DNA of 49,145 nt. It comes from Candidatus Bathyarchaeota archaeon. GTDB taxonomy: Archaea > Thermoproteota > Bathyarchaeia > Bathyarchaeales > Bathyarchaeaceae. Under the pieces are notes generated by a model. It saw only the letters and a program-made list of their open reading frames with translations. It did no database searches and was not told the DNA's origin. Numbering within the stretch: position 1 is the first letter of the stretch; each line of letters begins with the position of its first letter. Made by a program: the position numbers and the translations under genes. The DNA lies in assembly GCA_020348865.1 (NCBI GenBank), contig CP070754.1:908347-957491 (forward strand), in the 5' to 3' direction. This document shows, in pieces, positions 48,005-49,145 of this stretch.

Positions 48005-48403
48005 TCATAATGATTCAGCCAGCTCCGTAACCTTCTCTTTGATCTGCTCGTAAATTCCTTCAGCACGTTCGGACGATAAGAAATATGGGTCTCTAATATT
48101 CCACACAACTACCTTTCTTTCGCATTCTGGGCACTCATTCAAGACTGCATCTTTGTGGTTTTGTTCCATAGCTACGACAAGAGTGTATCTGTGAAGTTGT
48201 TTCTGATCCAGACTTTCGGGAACCTTTTTGAGGTATTGCTCCGCATTTTCCTTCGTCAAGTATTTCTTTGCTTCTTCTGAAACTGGAATAGCAACATGTG
48301 TGCCAGCAGAGTCTACTTCCAAGTCGGGCCTCAACTTCTTTAGTAGTGCTTCTGCGAGGGGGCTACGATGTGCATTTCCAGAACACACAAATAGGATTTT
48401 CAT
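48005..48403 (-). CDS. Low-molecular-weight protein tyrosine phosphatase-like protein
   Basis: From ATG 48403 the protein has 132 residues. It begins MKILFVCSGNAHRSPLAEAL; Cys7 and Arg13 form the CX5R(S) phosphate-binding loop, and DSAGTH follows as in LMW-PTP/arsenate reductase folds. The general-acid Asp is in WNIRDPYFLS. The protein should dephosphorylate tyrosine or arginine, or reduce arsenate; the extra cysteines of ArsC are not in their usual place (only CPEC, mid-chain), so phosphatase is favoured. A GTG 9 nt upstream is an alternative start. Confidence 0.88.
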   Translation of the reverse strand: MKILFVCSGNAHRSPLAEALLKKLRPDLEVDSAGTHVAIPVSEEAKKYLTKENAEQYLKKVPESLDQKQLHRYTLVVAMEQNHKDAVLNECPECERKVVVWNIRDPYFLSSERAEGIYEQIKEKVTELAESL

Positions 48404-48490
48404 GCTGATCACTGGAAGTTTCTAAGCTTCCAAATCATAAAACGATTTCACCAATCTCAAGTCTGTACAACACGCATGCAAGCGCATTAG

Positions 48491-48497
48491 AAAAAAA
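48491..48497 (-). terminator. T-run terminator of the terminal secreted-protein gene
   Basis: Seven T on the minus strand lie 21 nt after the stop of the gene at 48519, preceded by pyrimidine-rich sequence. Confidence 0.45.
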
Positions 48498-48518
48498 GGG
48501 TGTTGAGATTTTTGCTTC

Positions 48519-49058
48519 TTAATCCACGACTAGGACGGTGATTGGAAGCGTATATGCACTGTACTTAATTCCATTGTAAGTGAATTTCAGCACTGCCCCC
48601 GAGTTGAGTTCGTAGCATCCTGGCGAAGTGTATTCCTGTTTACCAGCTGGGTTCAGATCTGTTGATATTTCGAAGATCAATATTGCTGTCTCGCCCTCGG
48701 CCAACATTCCAATGTTCCATGTTAAGAAGACCTTCTCCGATTTCCCTTTGGTTTCGTAGGATACATTTCCGTGAGTAATCACAAATGGGAAGGGGTCCAC
48801 AATCTCGATTTCTGCACCAAACCTATCTGTAACAACAACGTTCTCGATTGTTACGGGAGCTGACACCGTTATCCCAATTAGTGCAGACCAATCAACTCCT
48901 AAAGGTACAGTAACTTGCGTTGGTGCAACCATCCAAGAACCATCCACATATATGTGTTTGTTGAACCAGCAGAAGGGCACTCCAGCAGAAGCAGGCAGCA
49001 CTGAAAGAACAGTACTTAGAAACATTAGCACAGCTAACAATCCAACAATTCTTCTCAT
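48519..49058 (-). CDS. Secreted beta-rich protein (DUF11-like)
   Basis: The likely start is ATG 49058 (MRRIVGLLAVLMFLSTVLS), with GGAGTGGAGA just upstream; the frame extends to 49100. A signal peptide ends near PASAGVP. The mature part of about 150 residues is beta-rich (TVPLGVDWSALIGITVSAPV, TIENVVVTDRFGAEIEIV, FLTWNIGMLAEGETAILIFE). It resembles DUF11/CARDB surface-protein modules in which paired strands end in conserved turns. No membrane anchor or sorting signal follows, so it is probably released or bound to a partner. Function unknown. Confidence 0.75.
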   Translation of the reverse strand: MRRIVGLLAVLMFLSTVLSVLPASAGVPFCWFNKHIYVDGSWMVAPTQVTVPLGVDWSALIGITVSAPVTIENVVVTDRFGAEIEIVDPFPFVITHGNVSYETKGKSEKVFLTWNIGMLAEGETAILIFEISTDLNPAGKQEYTSPGCYELNSGAVLKFTYNGIKYSAYTLPITVLVVD

Positions 49059-49145
49059 TCTCTCCACTCCTCTATTTACTATACGCACATCAAAAAACAT
49101 GCGAACTAATAAGCAGTATGGAGCATTATCATAGAAGCTATTTCT

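Noticed and set aside
1..49145. CRISPR arrays, insertion sequences, rRNA genes or replication origins
   Set aside because: I saw no regularly spaced repeats, no transposase motifs, no rRNA signatures and no Orc1/Cdc6 gene with ORB-like repeats; only the tRNA-integrated element is mobile-derived.

Overview
The window is archaeal chromosomal DNA. It carries transcription factor B, sn-glycerol-1-phosphate dehydrogenase (archaeal lipid backbone), coenzyme F420 ligase CofE, class I lysyl-tRNA synthetase, archaeal aIF1/SUI1, RtcB and archease, and intron-containing tRNAs. TATA-type promoters lie about 25-30 nt before many starts, and leaderless or TTG starts mix with strong Shine-Dalgarno sites. 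The DUF4443 regulator, the CdvA-like coiled-coil protein and the thiolase/HMG-CoA synthase pair point to the TACK group, most likely Bathyarchaeia; this placement is inference.

Layout. 1-2.7 kb: the end of a metallo-beta-lactamase gene, cofE, an OGG1-type DNA glycosylase and mscL. 2.73-6.02 kb: a 3.2-kb integrated mini-element bounded by a 63-bp direct repeat derived from tRNA-Gln. Its SSV-type integrase gene is split by integration into Int(N) at the right end and Int(C) at the left. Int(C) is decayed (amber codon, frameshift, ochre codon). The cargo is a secreted staphylococcal-type nuclease and three membrane proteins. The intact tRNA-Gln at the right end carries a 27-nt non-canonical intron. 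6.1-13.5 kb: a nucleotidyltransferase, TFB, a zinc ribbon, aIF1, a thiolase-like protein that lacks the usual catalytic residues, a DUF35-HMG-CoA synthase fusion and a Yip1-type membrane protein. 13.6-22.5 kb: a B12-binding radical SAM enzyme divergent from egsA, an FKBP, an HDAC-family protein, a CdvA-like protein, an Lrp regulator, tRNA-Ser(TGA) with two apparent introns, a DUF4443 regulator and archease. 22.7-33 kb: a metallo-hydrolase, an acyl-CoA dehydrogenase, an SPL-type radical SAM protein, rtcB, a three-gene SPFH cluster, lysS and a PAS histidine kinase. 33-49 kb: tRNA-Arg abutting argS, a SagB-type nitroreductase, an ABC exporter, small secreted or membrane proteins, a GNAT, a YyaL-type thioredoxin-domain protein, an exported DJ-1 protein, a YdjM-like protein, a phosphodiesterase, a large secreted toroid protein behind a structured leader, a LMW phosphatase and another secreted protein.

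Themes. Two apparent intron-bearing tRNAs share the window with the ligase RtcB and its activator archease, the machinery that joins tRNA exons. egsA and the HMG-CoA synthase fusion belong to membrane-lipid synthesis. The most unusual items are the decayed split-integrase element, the doubly interrupted tRNA-Ser, the degenerate thiolase beside a DUF35-HMGCS fusion, and the roughly 170-nt structured leader before the secreted toroid protein. All domain calls are by eye from motifs; no database search was run.
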